A stretch of 64,000 nucleotides of DNA from contig JAGBMA010000042.1 in the NCBI GenBank assembly GCA_017635095.1, positions 17,325 through 81,324 of the forward strand. The letters run 5' to 3'. Positions within the stretch are counted from its first letter, which is position 1; every line of letters starts with the position of its first letter. The notes under the pieces were generated by a model. It saw only the letters and a program-made list of their open reading frames with translations. It did no database searches and was not told the origin of the DNA. Below are positions 16,414 through 24,986 of the stretch, in pieces. The position numbers were made by a program, and so were the translations under genes. This stretch comes from Ruminiclostridium sp. (GTDB taxonomy: Bacteria; Bacillota; Clostridia; Oscillospirales; Ruminococcaceae).

Positions 16414-16641
16414 ATGAAGAAAAACATCACGATCACAATGGACAACGAGAAGCTCTCTGCTCTCAAGATGTATACGGAGCAGAAAGGCACTACCGTGGAG
16501 GAAGAACTGACGCGGTTCGCCGAGCAGATGTACACCAAGACCGTGCCTCAGAATGTACGCGATTTTATTGACATGATGAGCAAACAGCAGCCTGCCGTCA
16601 AACCGAGAAATGCTTCGGTTTCCGAGGACACAGGCGCATGA
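16414..16641 (+). CDS. DUF6103-like small DNA-element protein
   Basis: ATG at 16414 follows a GGAGG; a TTG 27 bases earlier lies inside the previous gene. The 75-residue product starts MKKNITITMDNEKLSALKMY and continues EQKGTTVEEELTRFAEQMY, with a VPQNVRDFID motif, the pattern of DUF6103. The short beta strand followed by two helices suggests a ribbon-helix-helix DNA-binding fold, so a regulatory or relaxosome role is possible. It is the last gene before a hairpin and the region leading to oriT. Confidence 0.75.
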   Translation: MKKNITITMDNEKLSALKMYTEQKGTTVEEELTRFAEQMYTKTVPQNVRDFIDMMSKQQPAVKPRNASVSEDTGA

Positions 16642-16656
16642 ATTAAATAAAATATC

Positions 16657-16706
16657 GCAAGCCGAAATGCCTTTTGGGGTGACTCCCCGAGGGCATTTTT
16701 GCTTGC
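16657..16706 (+). other. Three-tier stem-loop between genes
   Basis: GCAAGC (16657-16662) pairs with GCTTGC (16701-16706), AAATGCC with GGCATTT, and GGGG with CCCC, giving one long stem with small bulges. The T-run lies inside the stem, so it is only partly terminator-like. It could reduce or process the transcript between the DUF6103-like gene and the gene at 16726. Confidence 0.6.
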
Positions 16707-16725
16707 AGAAAGGAGTGTGAACGAC

Positions 16726-17094
16726 ATGATATTTCAGGCAACGATACAGTCGAAAGGCGGCTCCGTTGTCCTCGACCTGCCGCAGATGCCGAGTGAGATC
16801 CTCGACAGCCTTGAGCGGATCGGTGTCAAATTATTGCCTACCGAGATCCGTCCGCATGACAACAGGATAAAGGTCTCGCTCTCGTCCGACAGCGATTTCG
16901 GAAGGCATTTGATACCGCTGTTCTCTCGGGACGAGAGCCTCGCGGACATCAATGCTGCGGCATCGCAGATAGAGAGAGCCGGAGAATATGTGCTGGCGGA
17001 TATCGAGAACAATGTTTTGTACGATCAGTACGACAATATCCGTGAGCTGCTCTACGACATAAGCACCGATATCTCTCCGAATATGGGAATGTAG
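16726..17094 (+). CDS. Hypothetical accessory protein with Met-rich end, 122 aa
   Basis: An AAAGGAG precedes the ATG at 16726; a GTG nine bases earlier is an alternative start. The protein is soluble and mixed alpha/beta: IFQATIQSKGGSVVLDLP, then PSEILDSLERIGVKLLP and an acidic C-terminal helix. It ends DISPNMGM, another of the shared tails. I do not recognise the family. It is the last gene before the non-coding stretch that probably holds oriT, so it may end the first transfer transcript. Confidence 0.65.
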   Translation: MIFQATIQSKGGSVVLDLPQMPSEILDSLERIGVKLLPTEIRPHDNRIKVSLSSDSDFGRHLIPLFSRDESLADINAAASQIERAGEYVLADIENNVLYDQYDNIRELLYDISTDISPNMGM

Positions 17095-17416
17095 GTGCAG
17101 GAAAACTGCCCTCGCCGCTTTTTACCGCCCTGTTTCGCTCCGTGTGCGATTTTCGGGCGCAGGTAGGGAACGGATACCACCAAGAGGTCTGGACGCAAAT
17201 TTGAGCCGTTTCTGACGGCGTTTCGGAAAAGCCGATGACTGAGTCGGTTTTCGGACGGTTTCGACGGTCTCAGGAGCAGCCGTGAGGGGTGGTTTGGGGG
17301 CTATGATTTTTATGCAGGAAAAAAGGCTGGCGTCTATGCGCCGCCTCGCCCGTCAACATCGTCGGGCAAAGCCCGCCGTTAAGGGATAAAGCAAGTTGTG
17401 AAAAAGGGGTCAAAAT
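17095..17416. other. Candidate origin of transfer (oriT), non-coding
   Basis: These 322 bases hold no credible gene and lie directly upstream of the relaxosome accessory and relaxase genes, the usual oriT position. Several inverted repeats are visible. CGGGC-AAA-GCCCG is at 17363-17375. An AAAAGCCGA...TCGGTTTT pair lies near 17228-17252, and a CCGTTTCTGACGG hairpin just before it. GC content is higher than in neighbouring genes. I cannot identify the nick site. Confidence 0.5.
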
Positions 17417-17893
17417 ATGAGCAGCAGCAAAAATCGGGGGTCAAATCCCGTGAGAACGGCAGAAAACGCCGATGTTAAGGCATACGAGGTGGGGTCAAAA
17501 AAGATAAAGTACGCTTTTCACATCTCTCCGGAGTGCATGAAAGCGGTAAATGAGATGTACAAGAAGGACGGAAGCACCACACGCAATGAGTTCATCGAGA
17601 ACGCCGTAAACTTCTACATTGACTATCTGACAGCCGGAACGCTGACGAACTACCTTGCGCCTGTTGTAAACCGTATGGTAGAGGCGACCGTTGAAATATC
17701 GGAGCAGCGTATCAGCCGAAACCTTTTCAAGATCGCGGTGGAGCTGGGAAAGATATCTCACATGATAGCTGCGACCAGCGATATAGATGACGAGACAGTT
17801 GACAGTCTTCACCGTATGTGCGTGGACGAGGTGCGCCGCATAAACGGTATCATAAACTATGAGAGTGCGGTACGCTTTCAGAAGGATGACTGA
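17417..17893 (+). CDS. Relaxosome accessory protein (MobC-like, putative ribbon-helix-helix)
   Basis: The 158-residue protein is basic at the N-terminus. Residues 35-75 read as a beta strand plus two helices (KYAFHISPECMKAVNEMY, TTRNEFIENAVNFYIDYL), a ribbon-helix-helix-like DNA-binding motif. A long helical C-terminal region probably mediates oligomerisation. Its stop overlaps the first base of the relaxase gene, which implies coupled translation and a joint role at oriT. Proteins in this place usually bind oriT and load the relaxase. No exact family name is recalled. Confidence 0.65.
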   Translation: MSSSKNRGSNPVRTAENADVKAYEVGSKKIKYAFHISPECMKAVNEMYKKDGSTTRNEFIENAVNFYIDYLTAGTLTNYLAPVVNRMVEATVEISEQRISRNLFKIAVELGKISHMIAATSDIDDETVDSLHRMCVDEVRRINGIINYESAVRFQKDD

Positions 17894-20706
17894 TGCCGAG
17901 AATAATAGTGTCGAGCCGCTACCTCAAGCCCGGAACGACCGGAAAGCGCGGCGGTCTCGTCAAGTATATTGCTACGAGAGAATCAGTGGAGATGTACTCA
18001 CCGCAGGAACGTGGTATCCCGGTCACCAAAAGTCAGACGGAGCTTGTCACAAAGCTGCTTGAAATGTTTCCCTCGGAACGCTCCTCTCATGAGTACGCCG
18101 ACTACAAGAGCAGCGCGACAAAAGAAAATGCCTCGGAGCTGATAACCGAGATACTCGAACGCAACGCTGACAGACTCACCGACCGTGAGATGCTCGTCAA
18201 ATATATTTCCGAACGTCCCGGCGTTGAGAAGATCGGCAAGCATGGATTGTTCTCCGCCGACAAGGGCGAGGTCGATCTGAACGAGGCTAAGGCTATCGTC
18301 TCAAACCATGACGGGAACGTGTGGACGAATGTCGTGTCACTAAAGCGCGAGGATGCTGAAAGGCTCGGGTACACGACACCGCAGGCATGGCAGAACCTTG
18401 TGCTGAAAAGTCTTGAAAAGATAGCACAGGCTCATAAGATAAAACTCAATCACCTCCGGTGGTACGCGGCATTCCACAACACGGCTCACCATCCTCACAT
18501 TCATCTGCTGGTATACTCGACTGACCCGACCGAGGGTTACATGACCGAGCATGGAATCGAAATGCTGAAAAGCGCGTTCGCAAATCTGATATTCAAGGAC
18601 GAGCTGAATGAAATATATCATAAGCAGACCGCTGTGCGTGATGATCTCCGTGCCGAGGCAAAGCGTAAGATGCAGGAGCTGTCCGCTGAGATACAGAATC
18701 ACCTTGTCGATCCGCAGCTTGAAGCGCTGATACTGAAGCTGTCCCGTCAGCTTGAAAATGCGAAAGGCAAAAAGGTGTATGGGTACTTGCAGCCGCAGGT
18801 CAAAAAGACTGTCGATGATATTGTTGCAATGCTTGCCGCCGATCCTGCTATCAAGAAGATGTACGATGAGTGGTGTCGGTTGGAGCAGGCGAAATACGCT
18901 ACATATACCAACGCGGTCAAGCAGTTCCCTCCGCTCCACGAAAACGACGTGTATAAACCTGTCAAGAACAGCGTGATAAATGCGGTGCTTGAGATGTCGC
19001 ATACACTTGGCTCTGCCGAGTGCGATATCCGTGAAGAAGATGTTCTGCCGGAGCCGGAGATGAACGCAGAACCTACCGATGACGAATTGCCGGACGAGGA
19101 TATGGTTACTCCGTCAGAAGAAACACCTCTTGCAATCAACGGTGGGTACTATGCGAAGTGGATTGACGAATACCGCGAAGCCCGCACTCTGATATGGTCA
19201 GAAGATTCCGATTACGCTAAAGCATACGAGCTGCTGAAGCCCGAAGCCGATGACGGCAATGTGCTTGCAATATATGAGCTTGCAAAGATGTACGCTCGCG
19301 GCTTTCTCGGTGAGGATAATAAGGATATCGCCAAGCATTATTACAAGACTGCGCTCGAGGGTTTCATCGAGGTCGAGCAGACTGCCGATAAGATGAAACC
19401 GTTCTTTCAGTACCGCATAGGTGCGATGTACAATTACGGTCAGGGTACGGAGCAGAACTATACCGAGGCGTTCAAATGGTTTCAAAGCTCCGCTACAGCC
19501 GGAAATCCTTACGCTATGTTCGCGCTCGGCAATCTCTACAACTACGGTAAAGGCGTGGATAAAGATGTGACGAAAGCGTTTGAGTGGTACAAGCAGTCCG
19601 CGGATAAGAAAAATCCTTATGCGGCGTATATGACAGCGAGAATGCTGCAGAACGGCACAGGCACCGAAAAGAACGCTGAGCAAGCAGAAGAATACTACAA
19701 GAAAGCATACGAGGGCTTCCGCTCTATGGAAGAAAACACAAAGGACGGCGACCTGTTGTATAAGCTGGGAATAATGGCCATGAACGGCATCGGGTGTGAA
19801 GCTGATAAGAACGCCGGTGCCGAGTACCTTCGCAGGGGTGCGGAGCTGAAGAACGCACACGCTATGTGTGAGTATGGAAAGCTGCTCGTTGAGGGAAAGA
19901 CAGTTCCGAAGGACACCGACCGAGGAATCGCTATGCTCGATGAAGCTGCGGTAACAAATGAGAACGCCCGTTATTATCTCGGCAAGCTGTTCCTCAAGGG
20001 TGAGTATGTATATCCGAATCCGGAGCTGGCGATAAAGCTGTTCCATACCTGTGGTGATAATCCTTACGCACAATACGCACTCGGCAAAATATACCTTGAC
20101 GGACGGTACGCGGCTAAAGACCTTGTGCCTGCGGAGAAGTATCTGAAGAACGCGGCGGAGCATGAACTTGACTTCGCGGAATATGCTCTCGGAAAACTAT
20201 ACCTCGATGATTCCGTCAGGCGGTTCGACCTTGCGGAAGAATACTTGAACAGAGCCGCCGCGCATGGCAACGAGTACGCTATGTATCGCCTTGCGAAACT
20301 GTATTTGAACGGAGACATACCGCAGAATGTTCCGAGAGCTGTGGAGCTGCTGCATAAAGCAGCCGACAAACTGAGTATAGCGTCTTATGCTCTCGGAAAG
20401 TTATATTTGTTCGGGCGTGAGATTCCACAAAACAAGGAACTTGCGTTATACTGGCTGACGAGGTCGGCAGATGCGGGAAATGAGTATTCCATACATATGC
20501 TCGAAAACATTGAAAGGTTTGAGCAATCCCGTGTGCAGAATGCGTTCATGAGTATGCTGTCGGCGTTAGCCCGACTGCTGAATGACAGCTACAACCGCGA
20601 GGATTCCAGCCAGCGAATGCACACGGATAAAAAGCTCCGCGCGGCAATTCACAGAAAGAAACAGTCTCTCGGAATCAAGGAAGATCATACGATAAAACAG
20701 GGGTGA
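17893..20706 (+). CDS. MobP3-type relaxase fused to Sel1 repeats
   Basis: The 937-residue protein would nick oriT and pilot the single strand into the recipient. The N-terminal 280 residues match MobP3 relaxases: IVSSRYLKP, KYIATRESVEMYS, RPGVEKIGKHGLFS, NVWTNVVSLKREDAERLGY and LRWYAAFHN. The metal-binding motif is H195-N-T-A-H-H-P-H202-I-H204. A coiled-coil-like linker spans about 250-345. From about residue 440 to 890 there are roughly ten Sel1-type repeats (for example ALGNLYNYGKGVDKD and YRIGAMYNYGQGTEQN), which form a superhelix for protein contacts. The fused repeat block is long; it may bind partner proteins of the relaxosome or coupling protein. No Met-rich tail. Confidence 0.88.
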   Translation: MPRIIVSSRYLKPGTTGKRGGLVKYIATRESVEMYSPQERGIPVTKSQTELVTKLLEMFPSERSSHEYADYKSSATKENASELITEILERNADRLTDREMLVKYISERPGVEKIGKHGLFSADKGEVDLNEAKAIVSNHDGNVWTNVVSLKREDAERLGYTTPQAWQNLVLKSLEKIAQAHKIKLNHLRWYAAFHNTAHHPHIHLLVYSTDPTEGYMTEHGIEMLKSAFANLIFKDELNEIYHKQTAVRDDLRAEAKRKMQELSAEIQNHLVDPQLEALILKLSRQLENAKGKKVYGYLQPQVKKTVDDIVAMLAADPAIKKMYDEWCRLEQAKYATYTNAVKQFPPLHENDVYKPVKNSVINAVLEMSHTLGSAECDIREEDVLPEPEMNAEPTDDELPDEDMVTPSEETPLAINGGYYAKWIDEYREARTLIWSEDSDYAKAYELLKPEADDGNVLAIYELAKMYARGFLGEDNKDIAKHYYKTALEGFIEVEQTADKMKPFFQYRIGAMYNYGQGTEQNYTEAFKWFQSSATAGNPYAMFALGNLYNYGKGVDKDVTKAFEWYKQSADKKNPYAAYMTARMLQNGTGTEKNAEQAEEYYKKAYEGFRSMEENTKDGDLLYKLGIMAMNGIGCEADKNAGAEYLRRGAELKNAHAMCEYGKLLVEGKTVPKDTDRGIAMLDEAAVTNENARYYLGKLFLKGEYVYPNPELAIKLFHTCGDNPYAQYALGKIYLDGRYAAKDLVPAEKYLKNAAEHELDFAEYALGKLYLDDSVRRFDLAEEYLNRAAAHGNEYAMYRLAKLYLNGDIPQNVPRAVELLHKAADKLSIASYALGKLYLFGREIPQNKELALYWLTRSADAGNEYSIHMLENIERFEQSRVQNAFMSMLSALARLLNDSYNREDSSQRMHTDKKLRAAIHRKKQSLGIKEDHTIKQG

Positions 20707-20709
20707 TAT

Positions 20710-20976
20710 ATTGCGTTAACAAGAAAAGATATTTATTACTATGATTTGCAGCATCGGGCAGTCGCGGTGTACTTGTATCTCTGCGACCGCGCCGATAAGG
20801 ACGGGAAATGCTTTCCATCCGTGTCTACGATAGCGGCAGACTTGAAGATCAGCAAGAGTACAGTCAAACGCGCTCTTGCCGACCTTGAGTCTGCCGATTT
20901 TATCAGGCACGAACGGCGGTACAGAGTGCGAGGCGGCAACTCCTCGAATATGTACTACATTACCCGACCACCTTGA
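20710..20976 (+). CDS. Winged-helix DNA-binding protein, apparent ATT start
   Basis: Related small replication-type regulators start with a short LTR-D-x-x motif before HRAVAVYLYLCDRADKDGKC. Here that part is present (ALTRKDIYYYDLQHRAVAVY), but the frame opens after TGA at 20704 with no ATG, GTG or TTG before the TTG at 20746. AGGGGTGAT lies just before ATT at 20710, so ATT is the likely start. The body has PSVSTIAADLKISKSTVKRAL (recognition helix) and GGNSSNMYYI (wing). It probably controls replication or transfer genes of the element; starting at 20746 would remove the first helix. Confidence 0.7.
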   Translation: MALTRKDIYYYDLQHRAVAVYLYLCDRADKDGKCFPSVSTIAADLKISKSTVKRALADLESADFIRHERRYRVRGGNSSNMYYITRPP

Positions 20977-20986
20977 AAAAACAAGA

Positions 20987-21047
20987 ACCCTACTCCGAGG
21001 GGGAAGTCTGTCTTCTCGGTGGTCGTAGGGTAGGTTCATCATGAACC
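20987..21047 (+). terminator. Two stem-loops after the winged-helix gene
   Basis: ACCCTAC (20987-20993) pairs with GTAGGGT (21025-21031), with an inner CCGAG/CTCGG pair. A second perfect hairpin, GGTTCA-TCA-TGAACC, follows at 21033-21047. There is no clear T-run, so it may be an attenuator, processing site or regulator-binding site rather than a simple terminator. Confidence 0.45.
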
Positions 21048-21097
21048 GAGAAAGCTAAGTACCCAACTGAATAATTATTTTAACACGGAAAGGAAAA

Positions 21098-22528
21098 GTG
21101 ATTTTATTGGCAGAGTTTATTCCATTCACGGACGATGATAAGCTGAGAGTTTCCTCTGTCGATCTTGTTTCGTTTCTGCAAAGCCGAGGTGAGCAGCTTA
21201 AACGGTTAGGGCATGACTACAAGCTGATATATACGGACGGCAGCGGTGTCCACGACAGCATCATGATACGCGGAAACCATTGGTACGATCACAAGAATCA
21301 GGTCGGCGGCGGTCCGGTAAAATTCATGCGTGAGTTTTACGGAATGACATATCAGGACGCGATGATCTCTCTGCTCGGCGGCTACAACAACAGAGCGAAT
21401 CCCACAAGGACAACAATAAAGCTCGCTCCGAAGAAGGAACAGGAACGAAAACCGTTCAAGCTTCCCGAAACCAATGACAATATGCGCCGAGCATACGCCT
21501 ATCTTACAAAGCAGAGGTTTATTGCGCCGGAGGTCATTTCATTCTTCGCACATAAGGGTACGATCTACGAGGACAAGGCACATCACAATGTCGTGTTCGT
21601 GGGAATAGACGAAAACGGTGTTCCGAAACAGGCTCATGCCCGGTCAACGCTGTCCTTTGGCAGTACGTTCCGAATCACGGTCGAGGGATCCGACACGAGG
21701 TTCAGCTTTTCCCACTTCGGTAAGAACGACACTCTGTATGTGTTTGAGGCACCGATAGATATGCTGTCATTCATAACGCTGCGTCCGCAGAATTGGCAGG
21801 ACAGCAGCTACATAGCTATGAACGGTGTGTATGAGAGCGCAGTGCTGAATGCGCTGAGATCGCACACACAGCTTGACAGTATCGCGCTATGCACCGACAA
21901 CGATGAGGGCGGGATAGATGCCGCTGAAAGGCTTCGTGATATTCTGTTCGAGAACGGATACGAAAATATATTCCGTGAATGTTCGCAGTACAAAGACTGG
22001 AACGAGGACTTGAAAGCTATGCACGGGATAGAACCGCTTCCTGCTGTTCCGCACAAACGAAAAGAAATGTACAATAGGCTGCTACGAAACAGACGGTTTC
22101 GTTCACATGATATGAGCAGAACTGCATATATTCTGCAAACGGTATTCCGGCGCGGAGATTATCTTTACGCAGGTGAGGCGGCTCTGTCGGCATCAGCTCA
22201 ACTGTCGATAATGTTTGCTGAACCTAAAGACGCGGAAGAAATGTTTGAATTGCTGAAAATAAAGGCGATAGACAGCTATAGGGCATATACCGACAAGAGC
22301 AAGTTGGAAAACAAGGTCGATGATCTGAGGATCGCTATTCGTGATATATCGAAAGAGCTTCGAGATAACACAGCCTGCACGGCAGAGGAAATGCGGGAGC
22401 TTGCAAAAAAGCTGTTCGATGTCGCTGTCATCGCTTTCAAATGTCAGACTGAGCTGCTCCTGCAGGAAGCACCCGATGAAAATGTGATCGAAACGGAGGA
22501 ACAATCGTGGACAGAAATATCTATGTAG
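21098..22528 (+). CDS. DUF3991/Toprim domain protein (primase-like)
   Basis: GTG start after GGAAAGGAAAA. The N-terminal 90 residues (VDLVSFLQSRGEQLKRLGHDYKL, IRGNHWYDHKNQVGGGPVKF) follow the fold of CHC2/DnaG-type zinc-binding domains, but without the Cys/His set. The DUF3991 region follows. The Toprim part contains LYVFEAPIDMLSF (catalytic Glu) and LCTDNDEGGIDAAERL (DxD motif). Such proteins occur on plasmids and ICEs and probably synthesise primers or process DNA during replication of the transferred strand. The C-terminal 150 residues are helical, and the acidic end finishes WTEISM. The next small gene starts inside this one. Confidence 0.82.
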   Translation: MILLAEFIPFTDDDKLRVSSVDLVSFLQSRGEQLKRLGHDYKLIYTDGSGVHDSIMIRGNHWYDHKNQVGGGPVKFMREFYGMTYQDAMISLLGGYNNRANPTRTTIKLAPKKEQERKPFKLPETNDNMRRAYAYLTKQRFIAPEVISFFAHKGTIYEDKAHHNVVFVGIDENGVPKQAHARSTLSFGSTFRITVEGSDTRFSFSHFGKNDTLYVFEAPIDMLSFITLRPQNWQDSSYIAMNGVYESAVLNALRSHTQLDSIALCTDNDEGGIDAAERLRDILFENGYENIFRECSQYKDWNEDLKAMHGIEPLPAVPHKRKEMYNRLLRNRRFRSHDMSRTAYILQTVFRRGDYLYAGEAALSASAQLSIMFAEPKDAEEMFELLKIKAIDSYRAYTDKSKLENKVDDLRIAIRDISKELRDNTACTAEEMRELAKKLFDVAVIAFKCQTELLLQEAPDENVIETEEQSWTEISM

Positions 22529-22662
22529 AGATCGAAGTCCCGCCGCAGTACGCCGAACTGCTTGAACAGCAGGCTGCGGAGCGGGGCGTTTCGGCAGAAG
22601 AAATAGTCATAAATGCTATTCGGAAGATGATGGAAAGGAGTTTGGAAGATGCCGGAGAATGA
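22507..22662 (+). CDS. Small ribbon-helix-helix-like protein, 51 aa
   Basis: GTG at 22507 follows ACGGAGGA. The product begins with a beta strand (NIYVEIEVPPQYAELLEQ), then two helices (QAAERGVSAEEIVINAIRKMME). This is the layout of CopG/Arc-type DNA-binding proteins. It overlaps the preceding Toprim gene by 22 bases and the following RHH-like gene by 14 bases in different frames, so all three are translationally linked. A role in controlling the operon or in the relaxosome is plausible. Confidence 0.65.
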   Translation: MDRNIYVEIEVPPQYAELLEQQAAERGVSAEEIVINAIRKMMERSLEDAGE

Positions 22663-23134
22663 GAAGAAAGGCATTACGGTAAAAATTGACGCGGAGCTTC
22701 ATGCACAGGTCAAGGCGTTCGTTGAGGAACACGGTTTAACAATGGCAGAGTTCGTCTCAAAGGCTTTAGACGACGAGCTTCACCCGAAAATTACGCAGGA
22801 GGTAAAGGACATGGGAAATATGAGAACAATGGCATTTCAGGTGCCGGAGGAACTTTTTCAGCAGATCAAGGATTATCTGAACAGACACAACATGACGCAG
22901 AAGGAATTCGTCATAGGTCTGATAACAACGGAGCTTGAGCATGATATGGCTCTGCGCAGCGGTGTTGCCGAGGAACAGGCGGCTCCCGATGAGCGAGAGG
23001 AAGAATCCGAGGGCGAGGAACTCGACGAAGATGAATCCGAGGACGCAGATCTTGACGATTCCGAGGATTTGGATGATTCCGAGCGTGAAGATATAGACGA
23101 GAGCGAGGGCGAAACTATGTCCCTCGGAATGTGA
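22649..23134 (+). CDS. Tandem RHH-like protein with long acidic tail
   Basis: An AAAGGAG precedes the ATG. The 161-residue protein contains two similar segments: ITVKIDAELHAQVKAFVEEHGLTMAEFV (8-36) and MAFQVPEELFQQIKDYLNRHNMTQKEFV (about 58-86), each strand-helix-helix and so two RHH-like units. Residues 105-155 are nearly all Glu, Asp and Ser, and the end is ETMSLGM. One chain could form an intramolecular RHH pair. Immediately upstream of the coupling protein, it may link DNA at oriT to VirD4; the acidic tail may be the contact. Family name not recalled. Confidence 0.7.
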   Translation: MPENEKKGITVKIDAELHAQVKAFVEEHGLTMAEFVSKALDDELHPKITQEVKDMGNMRTMAFQVPEELFQQIKDYLNRHNMTQKEFVIGLITTELEHDMALRSGVAEEQAAPDEREEESEGEELDEDESEDADLDDSEDLDDSEREDIDESEGETMSLGM

Positions 23135-24928
23135 GTGATTGGCTTGTCACCGATAGTTATTTTGATTTTGGTCGGAGGCGGAATGCTGCTCGTTATGGGC
23201 GGCATTGCCGTTTTCGGCAATATGGCGACAATGAAATCTTTTCCGCTGAAACAGGTCGGTAACGGTCAGCACGGTACTGCTCGTTTTGCGACCAAAGCGG
23301 AGGTGGAAAAGACATACAAGCACATTCCATATACTCCCGAGCTGTGGCGCAAGGGAGAGAACCTTCCGACTGCCGACGGTCTGATAGTAGGCTGCCAGGA
23401 ATCGGTCGGACAAATGACTGCGCTGGTCGATGATGCGGATATCCATACACTTATGATTGGCGCGTCCGGTGTCGGCAAGACGGCGAACTTCCTCTATCCG
23501 AACATAGAATATTGCTGCGCGGCGGGAATGTCGTTCGTGACCTCGGACAGCAAGGGCGACCTCTATCGTAATACAGCGACAATTGCCGAAAAATATTACG
23601 GCTACAACATTTCCGTGATCGACCTGCGAAATCCGACACGGAGCAGCGGTTACAATATGCTGTACCTTGTCAACAAATACATGGATATGTACAAGAAAGA
23701 TCACAAGCTCGAACACAAGGCGAAAGCCGAGAAATATGCAAAAATAACAGCAAAAACAATTATCAGCGCAGGCGGCGATACCACAAGCATGGGGCAAAAC
23801 GCATTCTTCTACGAAGCCGCGGAGGGGCTGATAACCGCCGTGATATTGATAATTTCGGAATTCAGCCCTCCCGAAAAGAGGCACATTATCAGCGTGTTCA
23901 AACTTATTCAGGACTTGCTTGCGCCGTCAAATGTTAAGGGCAAGATGAAATTCAAGCTGCTCATGGACAGACTTCCGAGCGAGCATAAGGCGCGGTGGTT
24001 CGCGGGTGCGGCATTGAATTCTTCCGACCAGGCAATGAACAGCGTTATGTCAACGGCAATGTCCCGTCTGAACGCGTTTCTCGACAGTGAGCTCGAGCAG
24101 CTTCTCTGTTTTGACTCCTCGATAGATGTTGAAAAGTTTTGCAAAGAAAAGTCCGCAATATACATGGTCTTGCCGGAGGAAGATCCGACGAAATTCTTCC
24201 TCATATCGTTACTGTTTCAGCAGCTCTATCGTGAAATGCTCACGGTAGCAGACGAGAAAGGCGGTCAGCTCGACAAGCGTGTAATGTTCTATATGGACGA
24301 GCTGGGAACGCTGCCCAAGATAGACGGTCTGGAAATGGTGTTCTCGGCGGCTCGTTCCCGGAAGATATCCATTGTTGCAATAATCCAATCGCTTGCGCAG
24401 TTCGAGAAAACCTACGGCAAAGAGGGTGCGGAAATCATCGTTGATAACTGTCAATGCACGCTGTTCGGTTCGTTTGCACCCAACAGTAAGACAGCCGAAG
24501 CCATGTCCGCAAATCTCGGTAAGCAGACGGTTCTCTCAGGAACGCTCACCCGTACTGCAGGACGTGACGGCAATAACCGTCAACTGCAAATGATCGAACG
24601 TCCGCTGATGACCGTAGATGAATTAAAGTCTATGCCGAAAGGTCATTTTGTTGTAATGAAAACCGGTTGTCACCCGATGCAGACAGTGTTGAAACTGTTC
24701 TTCAAGTGGGGCATAAAGTTTGAGAACAAATACTCCATTCCCGAAAAATCTGAGCGAAAGGTGTCGTACTGCGATATCGCGGAGATCGAAAGGTCTATCG
24801 TTGAAAAGTACGGGATAATAGACTACGAGCCGATGCCCACAGCTATGCCACAGAAGCGTATGCCGCCGCAGAACAAAATCAAGACACAGAAACAAAAGCA
24901 GACTTTTATTGTCGATGATGAAGAATGA
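23135..24928 (+). CDS. VirD4/TraG-type coupling protein (CD1115 family-like)
   Basis: The GTG start overlaps the previous stop (ATGTGA). The 597-residue ATPase brings the relaxase-DNA complex to the channel. A membrane helix lies at residues 5-27. Walker A is GASGVGKT at 109-116, and Walker B is FYMDELGTLP with D388 and E389. Downstream SIVAIIQSLAQFEKTYG and NCQCTLFGSFAPNSKTAEAMS match the C-terminal motor core of VirD4/TraG. The C-terminus is basic and rich in Gln and Lys. A terminator-like hairpin follows the stop, closing the transfer transcript. Confidence 0.9.
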   Translation: MIGLSPIVILILVGGGMLLVMGGIAVFGNMATMKSFPLKQVGNGQHGTARFATKAEVEKTYKHIPYTPELWRKGENLPTADGLIVGCQESVGQMTALVDDADIHTLMIGASGVGKTANFLYPNIEYCCAAGMSFVTSDSKGDLYRNTATIAEKYYGYNISVIDLRNPTRSSGYNMLYLVNKYMDMYKKDHKLEHKAKAEKYAKITAKTIISAGGDTTSMGQNAFFYEAAEGLITAVILIISEFSPPEKRHIISVFKLIQDLLAPSNVKGKMKFKLLMDRLPSEHKARWFAGAALNSSDQAMNSVMSTAMSRLNAFLDSELEQLLCFDSSIDVEKFCKEKSAIYMVLPEEDPTKFFLISLLFQQLYREMLTVADEKGGQLDKRVMFYMDELGTLPKIDGLEMVFSAARSRKISIVAIIQSLAQFEKTYGKEGAEIIVDNCQCTLFGSFAPNSKTAEAMSANLGKQTVLSGTLTRTAGRDGNNRQLQMIERPLMTVDELKSMPKGHFVVMKTGCHPMQTVLKLFFKWGIKFENKYSIPEKSERKVSYCDIAEIERSIVEKYGIIDYEPMPTAMPQKRMPPQNKIKTQKQKQTFIVDDEE

Positions 24929-24933
24929 TATAA

Positions 24934-24977
24934 CTCCCGAACCGTAAAAAATATGCGATTCGGGAGAATTTATTTTT
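24934..24977 (+). terminator. Rho-independent terminator after the coupling protein
   Basis: CTCCCGAA pairs with TTCGGGAG around a 17-base loop, followed by AATTTATTTTT. Confidence 0.75.
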
Positions 24978-24986
24978 AAAATTTTG

